Notes under the pieces: generated by a model
Told to the model about the DNA's origin: nothing
The model's database searches: none
Seen by the model: only the letters and a program-made list of their open reading frames with translations
In this document: one piece after another, positions 28,960-39,500 of the stretch
Layout of the letters: each line of letters opens with the position of its first letter
Position numbering within the stretch: position 1 is the first letter of the stretch
Origin: Azoarcus sp. DN11
GTDB taxonomy: Bacteria; Pseudomonadota; Gammaproteobacteria; Burkholderiales; Rhodocyclaceae
Reading direction: 5' to 3'
DNA: 64,000 bases
NCBI RefSeq assembly: GCF_003628555.1
Contig: NZ_CP021731.1
Coordinates: 3,968,001-4,032,000 of the forward strand
Translations under genes and position numbers: made by a program

Positions 28960-30419
28960 GTCTTCTCACCCTCGTCCTGCGCGCGGCCGTAGGTATCCTC
29001 GAAACGCACGATGTCGTCCTCGCCGAGGTAGGTGCCTGACTGGACCTCAATGATTTCGAGCGGCACCTTGCCGGGGTTTGCGAGGCGGTGCACATGACCG
29101 AGCGGGATGTAGGTCGATTCGTTTTCCGACATCAGAAATACCTTTTCTCCGTTGGTGACCTCGGCGGTGCCCTTGACGACAATCCAGTGCTCGGCACGGT
29201 GATGGTGCATCTGCAGACTCAACTTTGCACCGGGTGTAACGACGATGCGCTTAACCTGGAACCGCTCGCCGAAGTCGATCGAGTCGTACCAACCCCAGGG
29301 GCGATAGATCTTGCGATGTGAGTCCGCGAGCGCGCGGCCTTCGGTCTTGAGACGGGTGACGATCTTCTTGACGTCCTGCGTGCGCGACTTGTCGACCACC
29401 AGCACCGCATCGGGCGTTTCGACGACTACGACGTTATTGAGTCCGACACCGGCGATGAGCCGCGCGCCACCGTACAGCAGGCTGTTCTCGCAACCTTCCA
29501 GTACGGTGTCTCCGTGGGATGCGTTGCCGGCGGCGTCCTTCTCCATGACGTCCCACAGCGCGTCCCAGGCGCCGACGTCGGACCACCCCGCGGACATCGG
29601 CACGACGACGCCGTCGATGCAGAGGTCTGAGTGAGCAGCGAGCTTCTCCATGACCGCATAGTCGATAGAGTCGGACGGGCATGCTGCGAACGCATCAGCA
29701 TCGACGCGGAGAAAGTCGGCGTCCTGTTCGGCCCGTTCGAACGAAGTACTGCAGGCCTGCGCCATTCTCGGATTGAGCGCCGCCAGCGCCTTGAGCCAGA
29801 CGCTGGCGCGCATCATGAATAGACCGCTGTTCCAAAGATATTGGCCCGACGCAACGTATTCACTCGCGCGATCGGCAGAGGGCTTTTCGACGAACGCAAC
29901 GAGCTTGAGGGCGCCGTCGTCGCGGCGGCCGCCTGTGCGGATGTAGCCATAACCCGTCTCCGGGCGGGACGGGACGATACCGAAAGTCACCACTGCGCCA
30001 GCGCGAGCGGCCGGCAAACCTGCAGTTACGGACAACTGAAACGCGTCGCGATCGGTGACGACGTGATCCGCCGGCATCACGAGAAGGATGGGATCGCCAC
30101 CACCAGCACACGCCGCGAGAGCGGCCAGCGTCAGCGCGGGGGCAGTGTTGCGACCAACCGGCTCAAGCACGATACGCGCCCCTGCAACACCAGAGGACCT
30201 GAGTTGTTCGGCTGCCATGAACCGATGCTCGGCGTTGCACACGACAATCGTCGGGTCACAACCGTCCTGGTCGTCCGCGAAACCTCCCAACCTGAGGGCC
30301 GTCTCCTGGAGCATTGTGCGCGGTCCCGAGAGGGCCAGCAGCTGCTTGGGCTGCTTCTCGCGTGAGAGAGGCCACAGACGGGTGCCTGAGCCGCCGGAGA
30401 GAATAACGGGAGTTACCAT
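28956..30419 (-). CDS. manC: Bifunctional mannose-1-P guanylyltransferase / mannose-6-P isomerase
   Basis: Supplies GDP-mannose, the substrate of Gmd at 13 kb. 487 residues: the N-terminal nucleotidyltransferase domain starts PVILSGGSGTRLWPLSREK with signature PKQLLAL, and the C-terminal cupin isomerase domain has QMHHHRAEHW with metal-binding histidines and the YIPLGHVHRL strand. The ATG at 30419 (MVTPVILSGG) is the family start; an earlier one adds 36 unrelated residues. It overlaps the start of wzm by 4 bp, so synthesis of the precursor and export are in one transcript. Confidence 0.93.
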   Translation of the reverse strand: MVTPVILSGGSGTRLWPLSREKQPKQLLALSGPRTMLQETALRLGGFADDQDGCDPTIVVCNAEHRFMAAEQLRSSGVAGARIVLEPVGRNTAPALTLAALAACAGGGDPILLVMPADHVVTDRDAFQLSVTAGLPAARAGAVVTFGIVPSRPETGYGYIRTGGRRDDGALKLVAFVEKPSADRASEYVASGQYLWNSGLFMMRASVWLKALAALNPRMAQACSTSFERAEQDADFLRVDADAFAACPSDSIDYAVMEKLAAHSDLCIDGVVVPMSAGWSDVGAWDALWDVMEKDAAGNASHGDTVLEGCENSLLYGGARLIAGVGLNNVVVVETPDAVLVVDKSRTQDVKKIVTRLKTEGRALADSHRKIYRPWGWYDSIDFGERFQVKRIVVTPGAKLSLQMHHHRAEHWIVVKGTAEVTNGEKVFLMSENESTYIPLGHVHRLANPGKVPLEIIEVQSGTYLGEDDIVRFEDTYGRAQDEGEKT

Positions 30420-30611
30420 GAGTTCACCATATCGATTGCCGATTTCGATTCGATAATAAATTTCTTCGTCATAATCTCGACAAACATGAAACGCGTACGA
30501 TTGCTCGGGTACGCCGAAGCTCGACATGTCGGAGATACTGAATCACCCGAAAAAACGTGGGATTATTGCATTGCGTCGAAATTGACGCCATGAGCCGAAA
30601 GTAATAAGAGA

Positions 30612-31619
30612 TTACGTTTCATAGTAGGCGCGGTACCATTTGGCGAAGCGCTCTACCCCCTCACCGACGCTCGTGGCCGGGGCAAAGCCCGTCCAGACGT
30701 TAAGTTCCGACGTATCGGCGTAGGTCGCCGGCACATCCCCGTCCTGCAGCGGCATAAAATTCTTCTCCGCCTTCCGCCCGACGGCTGCCTCGATCGCCTC
30801 GATGAATGCCATTAGCTCGACCGGGTTGTTGTTGCCGATGTTGAAGACACGGTAGGGCGCGGCGCCACGGCCAGGGTCGGGATTGAGCGGGTCGAAGGTG
30901 GGGTCGGGTTCGGCGGTGCGGTCGAGGGTGCGGATGACGCCTTCGACGATGTCGTCGATGTAGGTGAAGTCGCGCTTCATCTTGCCGTGGTTGAAGACGT
31001 CGATCGGGCGGCCTTCGAGGATGGCTTTGGTGAAGAGGAAGAGCGCCATGTCGGGGCGGCCCCAGGGGCCGTAGACGGTGAAGAAGCGCAGGCCGGTGGT
31101 GGGGAGGCCGTAGAGGTGGCTGTAGGTGTGGGCCATCAGCTCGTTGGCCTTTTTCGTCGCGGCGTAGAGGCTGACGGGGTGGTCGACGTTGTCATGTTCG
31201 GAGAACGGCATCCTGGTGTTGCCGCCGTAGACGCTGGAGCTGCTGGCATAGACGAGGTGGCCGACCTTGTTGCGGCGGCAGCCTTCGAGGATGTTGGTGA
31301 AGCCGACGACGTTGCTCTCGATGTAGGCGTGCGGGTTCTGCAGCGAGTAACGGACGCCGGCCTGGGCGGCGAGGTGGATGACGCGGTCGAATTTCTCTTC
31401 GGCGAAGAGGCGCTCCATGCCGGCGCGGTCGGCGACGTCGAGCTTGACGAAGCGGAAGGCCGGGTGGGGCGTGAGGCGCGCGAGGCGGTCGAGCTTGAGC
31501 TGGGGGTCGTAGTAGTCGTTGAGGTTGTCGAGGCCGACTACCTGGTCGCCGCGGGCGAGGAGCACCTCGCTGGTGTGCATGCCGATGAATCCGGCTGCGC
31601 CGGTTACGAGGATCTTCAT
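30612..31619 (-). CDS. UDP-glucuronate 4-epimerase-like NAD-dependent epimerase
   Basis: 335-residue extended short-chain dehydrogenase: NAD motif [19 protein letters not shown], active site SSSSVYG and [15 protein letters not shown] with the catalytic Tyr/Lys. The N-terminal [17 protein letters not shown] and the [16 protein letters not shown] segment are typical of UDP-GlcA 4-epimerases that make UDP-galacturonic acid. It begins the minus-strand polysaccharide block; the 260 bp upstream separate it from divergent waaA. Its codon use is very GC-rich, unlike the AT-rich genes downstream. Confidence 0.85.
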   Translation of the reverse strand: MKILVTGAAGFIGMHTSEVLLARGDQVVGLDNLNDYYDPQLKLDRLARLTPHPAFRFVKLDVADRAGMERLFAEEKFDRVIHLAAQAGVRYSLQNPHAYIESNVVGFTNILEGCRRNKVGHLVYASSSSVYGGNTRMPFSEHDNVDHPVSLYAATKKANELMAHTYSHLYGLPTTGLRFFTVYGPWGRPDMALFLFTKAILEGRPIDVFNHGKMKRDFTYIDDIVEGVIRTLDRTAEPDPTFDPLNPDPGRGAAPYRVFNIGNNNPVELMAFIEAIEAAVGRKAEKNFMPLQDGDVPATYADTSELNVWTGFAPATSVGEGVERFAKWYRAYYET

Positions 31620-31882
31620 ACGCCTTTCTTGCCGTTGCGGGAAAATAATCCGCGGATTATCTCATGCATGGCCGGGACCTTTGTTACAAATGATTAAGAC
31701 CCGCCCTGATCTGCACGCGGGGGCGCCGATGCGTGGAAGTGGCGGACGGCGATAGGCTGGGCGGGACGATCTTTCGTCGGGAAATTCGCGCAATTCCTAT
31801 CGCAGGGCCGCCCGCGGGCCGCGGCGATAAGCCGCATCCTGGCAGAGCGATATACTTGCCGTTTGGTTTTTCGTCGCCTTCG

Positions 31883-33148
31883 ATGCCTGCTCGCCTCCCT
31901 TACGCGCTTTTGTGGCTGCTCGCCCTGCCCTTCGTGGTGTTGCGGCTGGTCTGGCGCGGACGGAAACAGCCGGGGTATCTGCAGCACGTCGGCGAGCGCT
32001 TCGGGCGCTACGGATGTCGCGCGCCGTTGCCCGTGATCTGGGTGCATGCGGTGTCGGTCGGCGAGACGCGGGCGGCGGAGCCGGTGGTGCGGGCGCTGCT
32101 GGCACGCTGGCCGGATCATTCGGTGCTGGTGACGCACATGACGCCGACGGGGCGGGAGACATCGCAGGCGCTCTTCGGCAAGGAGACGCGGGTGCTGCGC
32201 TGCTACCTGCCTTACGACCTGCGTCCGTTCGTGCGTCGCTTTCTACGGCACTTCCAGCCGCGGGCGGGCATCGTGATGGAGACGGAACTGTGGCCGACCC
32301 TGCTCGCTGCCTGCCGCAACACCGGCGTCCCCGTGGTTCTGGCGAACGCGCGGCTGTCGGAGCGTTCCGCGCGGCGCTATGCGCGCTGGCCGACGCTGAC
32401 GCGGATGACGCTCGGCGCACTGGCGGCGATCGGGGCGCAGACGGAGTCCGACGCGCGGCGGCTCGCGGACCTGGGTGCGGACGGAGTGGAGGTCACTGGC
32501 AACATCAAGTTCGATATCGCACCGTCGGATGCGCTGATTGCGCGGGGAAAAGCCTTCCGGGAGCGTATCGGCAGGCGGCCGACGGTGCTCGCGGCGAGTA
32601 CGCGCGAGGGGGAGGAGGCGCTGATCCTGCAGGCGTTCCGGGATCACGCGCCGAGCGAGGCGGTGCTGATGCTCGTACCGCGGCATCCGCAGCGCTTCGA
32701 CGAAGTGGCACGCCTGGTCGAGGCGGGCGGATTCAAGGTGCAGCGGCGTTCGAACGAGATGCCCGTCGCCGCCGGTACGCGCGTGTGGCTGGGCGATTCG
32801 ATGGGCGAGATGTTTGCTTATTACGCGGCTGCGGACGTGGCGCTGATTGGCGGGAGCTGGCTGCCCTTCGGCGGACAGAACCTGATCGAGGCCTGCGCGG
32901 TGGGCACGCCGGTGGTGCTGGGGCCGCATACGTTCAATTTCGCGCAGGTGGCCGAGTTGGCGATTGCGGCGGGGGCTGCGCTGCGCGCGGGCGACATCGG
33001 CGAAGGGATGCGAAGCGCGGCGGCGCTATTGCGGGATGAGGCGGCGCGTCGAGCGGCGGGCGAGGCGGGGCGGAATTTCGCTGCAGCGCATCGCGGGGCG
33101 ACGGCACGGACGATGCAGATCGTGGAGCGGCTGTCTGCCGGCCCTTGA
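31883..33148 (+). CDS. waaA: 3-deoxy-D-manno-octulosonic acid (Kdo) transferase
   Basis: Attaches Kdo from CMP-Kdo to lipid IVA at the inner membrane, building the lipopolysaccharide inner core. 421 residues with one N-terminal membrane anchor (YALLWLLALPFVVLRLVW), the family motif WVHAVSVGETRAAEPV and the C-terminal SWLPFGGQNLIEACAVGTPV (donor site, EX7-type). The ATG at 31883 (MPARLPYALLW) matches the family start. The gene is on the plus strand, divergent from the polysaccharide block, and is part of a lipid A/core function rather than O-antigen assembly. Confidence 0.93.
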   Translation: MPARLPYALLWLLALPFVVLRLVWRGRKQPGYLQHVGERFGRYGCRAPLPVIWVHAVSVGETRAAEPVVRALLARWPDHSVLVTHMTPTGRETSQALFGKETRVLRCYLPYDLRPFVRRFLRHFQPRAGIVMETELWPTLLAACRNTGVPVVLANARLSERSARRYARWPTLTRMTLGALAAIGAQTESDARRLADLGADGVEVTGNIKFDIAPSDALIARGKAFRERIGRRPTVLAASTREGEEALILQAFRDHAPSEAVLMLVPRHPQRFDEVARLVEAGGFKVQRRSNEMPVAAGTRVWLGDSMGEMFAYYAAADVALIGGSWLPFGGQNLIEACAVGTPVVLGPHTFNFAQVAELAIAAGAALRAGDIGEGMRSAAALLRDEAARRAAGEAGRNFAAAHRGATARTMQIVERLSAGP

Positions 33149-33297
33149 GCAGGCGAGGCAAGGCCGTTCAAGTCTTTCGAGCTCGCTCAGGACTGGCCTG
33201 CCAAAGCACTACCGGAGCCGGTCGAACCGGTGACGCCCGTTTGACGGTTGCACTGGCGATTTGTATAGTCCAAAGGAGTCAAGGAGGGCACAACCTC

Positions 33298-33578
33298 ATG
33301 CGAATTCCCGCCGACAAAGCCCACATCGCATCTGACATCGTTGCCTCGCAATACGGCAAGGATGCGCGCATCTGGTTGTTCGGTTCGCGCGCTGACGACG
33401 GTCAGCGTGGCGGCGACGTGGACCTTACGTGGAAACCGATTCGGACGATGTCATGCGGAAGCTTCGCTGCAGGGCAGCTCTCACCGAGTTGTTCGACCTG
33501 AAGATTGACCTGATCGTAGGATCCGGCGACAAGCCGATCCATCGCATTGCAAAATCAACCGGCGTACGTCTGAAATGA
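33298..33578 (+). pseudogene. MNT-type nucleotidyltransferase (antitoxin-like), frameshifted
   Basis: Frame from the ATG at 33298, with AAGGAGG upstream, translates as a small nucleotidyltransferase: LFGSRADDGQRGGDVDL is the GS-X10-DXD active-site motif. At GACCTTACGTGG (33421-33432) one T appears missing; restoring it gives DLYVETDSDD and continues to KIDLIVGSG and a stop at 33576-33578, about 93 residues, the normal size of MntA-like proteins of HEPN/MNT pairs. Without repair the protein is cut off. The next gene starts by ATGA overlap, as expected for such a pair. Confidence 0.75.
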
Positions 33579-33655
33579 GCGAGAACCTGGAAATCATCTA
33601 CAGGAAGCTCGACCACCTGGCACGGATGCGCGCCGACGTTGCTGAATTGCGCTGA
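33575..33655 (+). pseudogene. Truncated HEPN-type partner of the MNT gene
   Basis: Starts by ATGA overlap with the nucleotidyltransferase and encodes only 26 residues (MSENLEIIYRKLDHLARMR...) before TGA. HEPN partners are usually 110-140 residues with a C-terminal RX4-6H motif, which is absent here. Position and overlap make a truncated HEPN toxin the likely identity; the sequence itself is too short to prove it. Confidence 0.45.
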
Positions 33656-33691
33656 TCAACTCGCCCCAAGCCCTTCGGGCCGGCTCATTGA

Positions 33692-33880
33692 TCAGAAGTG
33701 TTTGGGCAGGCCAGCCTGCTTGAGGACGGCATTCGCCGTGTGACGCGACTTGATCTTGCTGTCGACGGGGAAATGGATACCGGTATGCGGGGAATGCCAA
33801 ATATCGTGATCCCCCTTCCCCGCTCGGATGAAACGACAGCCGGCTCCGGGGCGAAATTTCCGCCCACTACCGAATACCAC
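33692..33880 (-). pseudogene. hicA: HicA-like mRNA interferase, 5' end altered
   Basis: The frame contains GCRFIRAGKGDHDIWHSP with the catalytic His, then FPVDSKIKSRHTANAVLKQA, the classical HicA core and C terminus. The region that should form the first helix (family pattern K-F-Y-R-E-V-x-x-L-L) is replaced by a short stretch, RKFRPGA, so part of the gene start seems deleted. A GTG at 33880 could still start an in-frame 62-residue product overlapping the end of the antitoxin gene. Whether this is toxic is unclear. Confidence 0.6.
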
Positions 33881-34103
33881 GGTGAGCGACGGAGAATTTC
33901 CGTGCCAATAGCTCGAAGGGCACTTCCGGGCCATCAGGGTAGCCATTCGCATCGAGCAACTCGGAGACCAGGATTTCCAGCTTGAGCGACAAGGCTTCAA
34001 GGGTTTCTGCCTCGGTTGCGAGACCGGGTACGTCATCGGATGTGGCGACCCATACGCCTGCATCAGCGTCCCATTCAGCGCGGACAAAAAGAATCTTGGG
34101 CAT
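33867..34103 (-). CDS. DUF1902/HicB-like antitoxin
   Basis: 78 residues from the ATG at 34103 (MPKILFVRAEWDADAG). The sequence WVATSDDVPGLATEAETLEAL is the hallmark of the DUF1902 group that pairs with HicA toxins, with the beta-beta-alpha pattern of the HicB partial RNase H fold. It lies just upstream of and overlapping the hicA-like frame. In a working module it would neutralise HicA and repress the operon. No separate DNA-binding domain is present. Confidence 0.72.
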   Translation of the reverse strand: MPKILFVRAEWDADAGVWVATSDDVPGLATEAETLEALSLKLEILVSELLDANGYPDGPEVPFELLARKFSVAHRGIR

Positions 34104-34150
34104 TGTGCGACCTCCGTCATGCATCCGGCCGGTGGACATTATCGCCTGAA

Positions 34151-35464
34151 TCACTCGGCCAGCAGTGCGTCGATGACCTGGACGTCTTCTTCGCCGAGGG
34201 TGCCGGCGGCGGCCTTGAGGCGGAGCTGGGCGAGGATGGTGTCGTAGCGGGCGCGGGCGAGCTGGCGTTGGGTGTCGGCGAGCTGGGACTGGGCGTTGAG
34301 GACGTCGATGTTGATGCGCACGCCGACTTCGTAGCCGAGGCGGTTGGCTTCGAGGGCGGAGGTCGAGGAGATCTGGGCGGCTTCGAGGGCCTTGACCTGG
34401 GCCATGCCGCTGGTGACGCCGAGGTAGGCCTGGCGCGCGGCGAGCGCGGCAGAGCGGCGGGCGTCGTCGAGGTCGGCGTCGGCCTTGAGCTTGAGGGCGG
34501 CGGCTTCGCGCTCGCGCGACGACACGGCGCCGCCGGCGTAGAGCGGGACGTTGAGCTGCACGCCGATGGTGTTGGCGTCGGAACGCGAAGCGGCGCCGCC
34601 GAGGCTCGTGCTGAAACCGGCGCTGTTGCGCCCGTGCGTGGCGACGACGTCGACCGTGGGGTAGTGGCCGGCGCGGTTGCGCTCGACTTCGCGCACGGCG
34701 ATCTCGCGCGTGATCTGCTGCGCCTGCACGCCGTAGGCGCCCTGCTCCGCGGCAGTTGCCCAGTCGGCGATGCTGTCCGGCTGCGGGCGGGACAGCGTGA
34801 GGCCGGGACGCAGGCCCGCGAGCGGCGACGGGTCGGTGCCGACGATCTGCACGAGCGTCTGGCGGCGCACGTCGAGGTCGTTCTGCGCGGCGATTTCCTG
34901 CGCGGAGGCGAGGTCGAAGCGCGATTGTGCTTCGTGCACATCGGTGATGGTGACGGTGCCGACCTCGAAGCTCGCCTTGGCGAGCTCGCGCTGTTCGGAA
35001 GCGGCCTTCTTGAGCTGCGACTGCGCGGCGAGCGCATCCTGCGCGTTGAGGACGTCGAAGTAGGCCTGCGAGACGCGCAGGATCAGGTCGTGGCGCGCCT
35101 GCCCGAGCTGGACTTCGGCCAGCGCGGTCTGCAGTTCGCCCTGCTTGTACTGGATCCAGTTCTGCCAGCGGAAGAGCGGCTGGGTGAGCTGCACGCCCCA
35201 GGCGTTGCTGTTGAACCTGCGCGTGCCGAAGAACGGGTTGTGCGTGTCGACGTCGTTCCAGGTCGAGCTCGCGTTCGCGCCGATGGTCGGCAGCAGCCCG
35301 GCCCGGCCCTGCACGACACGCTCCTGGCCCGCTTCGTACTGCGCACGGGCGGCGGCGAAGCGGGCGTCGTTGGCGACGGCGTCGCGGTAGACCTGCAGCA
35401 GGTCGGCCGACCAGGCGGTGGCCGAGAACAGGGAGGCGAGGCTCAGTGCGATCGCGCGCTTCAT
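34151..35464 (-). CDS. tolC: TolC-family outer membrane efflux channel
   Basis: 437 residues: signal peptide MKRAIALSLASLFSATAWSA, then the two internal repeats of the TolC fold (long alpha-helical coiled regions with ALAEVQLGQARHDLILRVSQAYFDV in the first and AALAARQAYLGVTSGMAQV in the second). It forms the trimeric exit duct for tripartite pumps. The ATG at 35464 fits the signal peptide. It follows the rhodanese and pcm genes with short spacing and is on the same strand as the RND pump upstream, its likely partner. Confidence 0.92.
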   Translation of the reverse strand: MKRAIALSLASLFSATAWSADLLQVYRDAVANDARFAAARAQYEAGQERVVQGRAGLLPTIGANASSTWNDVDTHNPFFGTRRFNSNAWGVQLTQPLFRWQNWIQYKQGELQTALAEVQLGQARHDLILRVSQAYFDVLNAQDALAAQSQLKKAASEQRELAKASFEVGTVTITDVHEAQSRFDLASAQEIAAQNDLDVRRQTLVQIVGTDPSPLAGLRPGLTLSRPQPDSIADWATAAEQGAYGVQAQQITREIAVREVERNRAGHYPTVDVVATHGRNSAGFSTSLGGAASRSDANTIGVQLNVPLYAGGAVSSREREAAALKLKADADLDDARRSAALAARQAYLGVTSGMAQVKALEAAQISSTSALEANRLGYEVGVRINIDVLNAQSQLADTQRQLARARYDTILAQLRLKAAAGTLGEEDVQVIDALLAE

Positions 35465-35493
35465 CGGTTTCTCCGGACCGGGTCGCGGTTGCG

Positions 35494-35817
35494 TCAGTAC
35501 TGCGGCATGGTCGGATCGACCTGGGCCGCCCACGCGGCGACGCCGCCCGCCAGGTTGATGACCTTCGAGAACCCCTGGCGCTCGAGGAACATGCACACCT
35601 GCGCGCTGCGCCCGCCGTGGTGACAGATGACGACGATCTCGTCGTCCGGGTCGAGCTCGGTCTGGCGCGCCGGCACGGTCGCCATCGGCATCAGCAGCGA
35701 GCCTTCGATGCAACAGATGGCGAACTCGGCCGACTCGCGCACGTCGAGCAGCAGCGGCCTGTCCCCCTGGGGGTCGGCAAGCCGTTCGGCGAGTTCGGGG
35801 GCGGTCATCTGTCGCAT
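35494..35817 (-). CDS. Single-domain rhodanese-like protein
   Basis: 107 residues with the rhodanese landmarks LLDVRESAEFAICCIEGS and active-site loop VICHHGGRS carrying the catalytic Cys. Such proteins move sulfane sulfur in the cytoplasm; the physiological acceptor here is unknown. It sits between pcm (11-bp gap) and tolC (29 bp), a small gene arrangement that recurs in betaproteobacteria. A second cysteine pair lies just before it (ICCIEG). Confidence 0.85.
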   Translation of the reverse strand: MRQMTAPELAERLADPQGDRPLLLDVRESAEFAICCIEGSLLMPMATVPARQTELDPDDEIVVICHHGGRSAQVCMFLERQGFSKVINLAGGVAAWAAQVDPTMPQY

Positions 35818-35828
35818 ACAGGGGCTCC

Positions 35829-36482
35829 TCAGAAGCGGAATCCGTCCTTGGGCTGCACGTTCTTCAGCATCGGGACGACGGTTTCGAACACGTCTTCGGT
35901 CTGGTACTGGTCTTCCGAGACGCGGGTGATCAGGCGGGCTTCCATGACCGGGGCCTCGCCGACGAAGGCGAACATGCGGCCGCCGACCTTGAGCTGGTCG
36001 AGCAGGCTCTGCGGCATCATCGGCAGGCCGCCGGAGACGACGATCACGTCGTACGGGGCGCGGCAGCTCCAGCCGCGGGCGGCGTCGCCTTCTTCGACGA
36101 TGACGTTCTCGACGCCGGTGCGATTGAGGTTATCGGCCGCGAACTTCGCGAGCGCCGGCTCGATCTCGATGGAGCGCACCCAGTCGGTGCGGGCCGCGAG
36201 CAGCGCCGCGAAGTAGCCCGAGCCGGTGCCGATCTCGAGCACGGAATCCGAACGCTTGAGCGGCAGCGCCTGCAGGATGCGGCCTTCGACGACGGGCTTG
36301 AGCATGGTCTGACCGAGGCCGAGCGGGATCTCGACATCCGCGAAGGCAAGCGTCTTGTGGGCGGGAGGAACGAATTCCTCGCGCTTGACCGTCATCAGGA
36401 GGTCGAGGACGTCCATATCCAGCACGTCCCAGGGGCGGATTTGCTGCTCGACCATGTTGAAGCGGGCACGTTCGAAGTTCAT
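35829..36482 (-). CDS. pcm: Protein-L-isoaspartate O-methyltransferase
   Basis: Repairs damaged proteins by methylating L-isoaspartyl residues. 217 residues with the family start MNFERARFNMVEQQIRPWDV, SAM motif VLEIGTGSGYFAALLA and the conserved GDAARGW and DVIVVSGGLP segments. The ATG at 36482 gives the standard N terminus. It follows the RND pump gene by about 68 bp on the same strand. Confidence 0.92.
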   Translation of the reverse strand: MNFERARFNMVEQQIRPWDVLDMDVLDLLMTVKREEFVPPAHKTLAFADVEIPLGLGQTMLKPVVEGRILQALPLKRSDSVLEIGTGSGYFAALLAARTDWVRSIEIEPALAKFAADNLNRTGVENVIVEEGDAARGWSCRAPYDVIVVSGGLPMMPQSLLDQLKVGGRMFAFVGEAPVMEARLITRVSEDQYQTEDVFETVVPMLKNVQPKDGFRF

Positions 36483-36549
36483 GGCATTGGGTTCCTGCGC
36501 AAATATTAGCACACTCTAATTTAGCGTGCGAAATGTAAACTTTTGCATT

Positions 36550-39500
36550 TTAGCGCACTTGCTGCACCGCGGGCGTTGCCGCTTGCCCGCTCGGCATGGC
36601 TTCGGGTTCGCGCCGCACGCGGTACCACGCCGCGTACAGCGCGGGCAGGAAGATCATCGTGAGGACGGTCGCGACCGTGAGGCCGCCCATGATCGCGACC
36701 GCCATCGGGCCGAAGAAGGCGCTGCGCGACAGCGGGATCATCGCGAGGATCGCGGCGGCGGCGGTGAGCATGATGGGACGGAAGCGACGCACGGTCGATT
36801 CGACAATGGCGTCCCACGCGCTGCGGCCGTGCTCTCGATCCTGCCGGATCTGGTCGACGAGGATCACCGAGTTGCGCATGATCATGCCGGAGAGCGCGAT
36901 CGTGCCGAGCATCGCGACGAAGCCGAAGGGCTTGTTGAACGCGAGCAGGAAGGTGGTGACGCCGATCATGCCGAGGGGCGCGGTGAGGATCACCATCGCG
37001 ACGAGCGAGAAGCTCTGCAGTTGCAGCATCAGCACGGTGAGCACGGCAATGAGGAAGAGCGGCATGCCCGCGGCGACGGACTTGCCGCCCTTGGCACTCT
37101 CCTCGACCGAGCCGCCGGCCTCGATGCGGTAGCCGAGCGGCAGCGCGGACTGGATTCCGGCGATCTGCGGCGCGAGGTCGGCAACGACGACCGCGGGCTG
37201 CACGGGGCCGTAGAGGTTGGCGCGCACGGTGACGGTCGGGATGCGGTTGCGGCGCCAGATCACGCCTTGCTCGAAGCCGTATTCGGCCGTGGCGACCTGG
37301 GCGAGCGAGACGCTGCGTCCGTTGCCGACGGGGATGGCGAGGTCGGAGAGCAGCCCCAGGTGCACGCGCTCGGACTGGGCGCCGCGCAGCATCACGTCGA
37401 TGGTTTCGGTGCCTTCGCGGAGTTGGGTGACGGCGAAGCCCTGCACGGAGGTGTTGAGAAAGGCGGCGATGTCCTGCGTCGACAGGCCCAGCAGGCGCGC
37501 CTTGTCCTGGTCGACCTTGAGGCGCACGCGCTTCGAAGGCTCTTCCCAGTCGAGATGGACGTTGGAGAGCTGCGGATGGGCGCGCATCCTCGCGGCGACG
37601 TCGTGGGCGATGCGCCGCAGTTCGTCGAGATCCTGCCCGCTGACGCGGTACTGCACCGGAAAGCCAACCGGCGGGCCGTTCTCGAGGCGATTGACGACGC
37701 CGATGAGTTCCGCCGGCGCCTGGTCGAAGAGCTCGATGAGCTTCGTCCGCAGGGCTTCGCGCGCTTCCGGGCCTTCGGTGAGGATCACGAATTGGGCGAA
37801 GCTCGTTTGCGGCAGTTGCTGGTCGAGCGGCAGGTAGAAGCGCGGGCTGCCGCCGCCAAGCCACGCGACGTAGTTCTCGATGCCCGGCTGCGCGCCGAGG
37901 AAGGTTTCCAGACGCTTGACGGCGCGCTCGGTGGCCTCATGGGACGCGCCTTCGGGCAGGCGCAGGTCGACGAGCAGCTCGGGGCGGGTCGATTCGGGGA
38001 AGAACTGCTGCGGGACGAAGCGGGCGAACACGACCAGCGAGGCGGCGAACGCGAGGATGGTGAGCGCAATGACGAGCCAGCGGTGCGCGACGCAGGCATC
38101 CACGACGGCGCGAAAGCGCGTGTAGAAGGGCGTGTGGTAGATCGCGTATTCGTCGTGCAGCTCGTGCGCATGGGCGTCGCGTTCGGCCAAGCGCGCACCG
38201 AGCCGCGGCGACAGCCGCCCGAGCAGGCGCGCGAGCACCGGCGGTTTGCCGCGCTGCGCATGGAAGTCGGGCAGGATGTGGTAGCCCAGCCACGGGACGA
38301 AGAGCACCGCGGCGATCCACGACACGAGGAGCGCGATCACCGTGACCTGGAAGATCGAGCGCGTGTATTCGCCGGTCGCCGATGCGGCCGTCGCGATCGG
38401 CAGGAAACCCGCGGCGGTGACCAGCGTGCCGGAGAGCATCGGCATCGCGGTCGAGACGTAGGCGGCGCTCGCGGCCTTCGCGCGTTCCCAGCCCTGCTCC
38501 ATCCTGGTCGCCATCATCTCGACGGCGATGATGGCGTCGTCGACGAGCAGGCCCAGCGCGAGGATCAGGGCGCCGAGCGAGATCTTGTGCAGGCCGATGT
38601 CGAAGAGGTGCATGAAGAGGAAGGTGATCGCGAGCACCACCGGGATGATCACGAGCACGACGACGCCGGTGCGCAGGCCGAGCGACAGCAGGCTCACCGC
38701 CATGACGATGACGACCGCCTCGGCGAGCACGCGGACGAACTCGCCGACCGAGCGCGACACGGCGCGCGGCTGGTCGGCGACGCGTTCGAGGCGCACGCCG
38801 ACGGGCAGTTGCGCATCGATGCGCGACATGGCTTCGTCGAGGTGGTGGCCCAGTGCGATGATGTCGCCGCCGGCGCGCATCGACACGCCGATCCCGAGCG
38901 CGTCCTCGCCCTTGAAGCGCATGCGCTCGCCGGGCGGGTCGGCGAAGCCGCGGCGCACCTCGGCCACGTCGCCGAGGCGGAAGCTTCTGCCCTGTGCGCG
39001 GATCACGGTGTCGCGGATCGCGTCGAGGCTCTCGAAGGCGCCGCTCGGGCGCAGCCACACGCGCTCATCGCGGGTGTCGAAGAACCCCGCGCCGGTGGTC
39101 GCGTTCTGGGTGGCGAGCGCGCCCGTGATGTCGCGCACCGAGAGGCCGAAGGTGGCGAGCTTGGCGTTCGAGAGTTCGATGTACACGCGCTCCGGCTGCT
39201 CGCCGAAGAAGCTCACCTTGGCGACGTCGGGCACGCGCAGCAGCTCGCCGCGGATCGCCTCCGCGTAACGCTTGAGGGCGGCGTAGTCCATGCCTTCGCC
39301 GACCAGCGCGAACACGTTGCCGTAGGTATCGCCGAACTCGTCGTTGAAGTTCGGGCCGCGCACGCCCTGCGGCAGCGTTTGGCTGATGTCGCCGATCTTC
39401 TTGCGCACCTGGTACCACACGCCGGGGATCTCGCGCGCCGGCGTCGAGTCCTTGGCGACGAAGAACACCATCGACTCGCCGGGGCGCGAGAAGCTGCGCA

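Noticed and set aside
34016..35623. A 535-codon open frame opposite tolC
   Set aside because: Gly/Val/Arg-rich repetitive translation without motifs, antisense to an unambiguous TolC.
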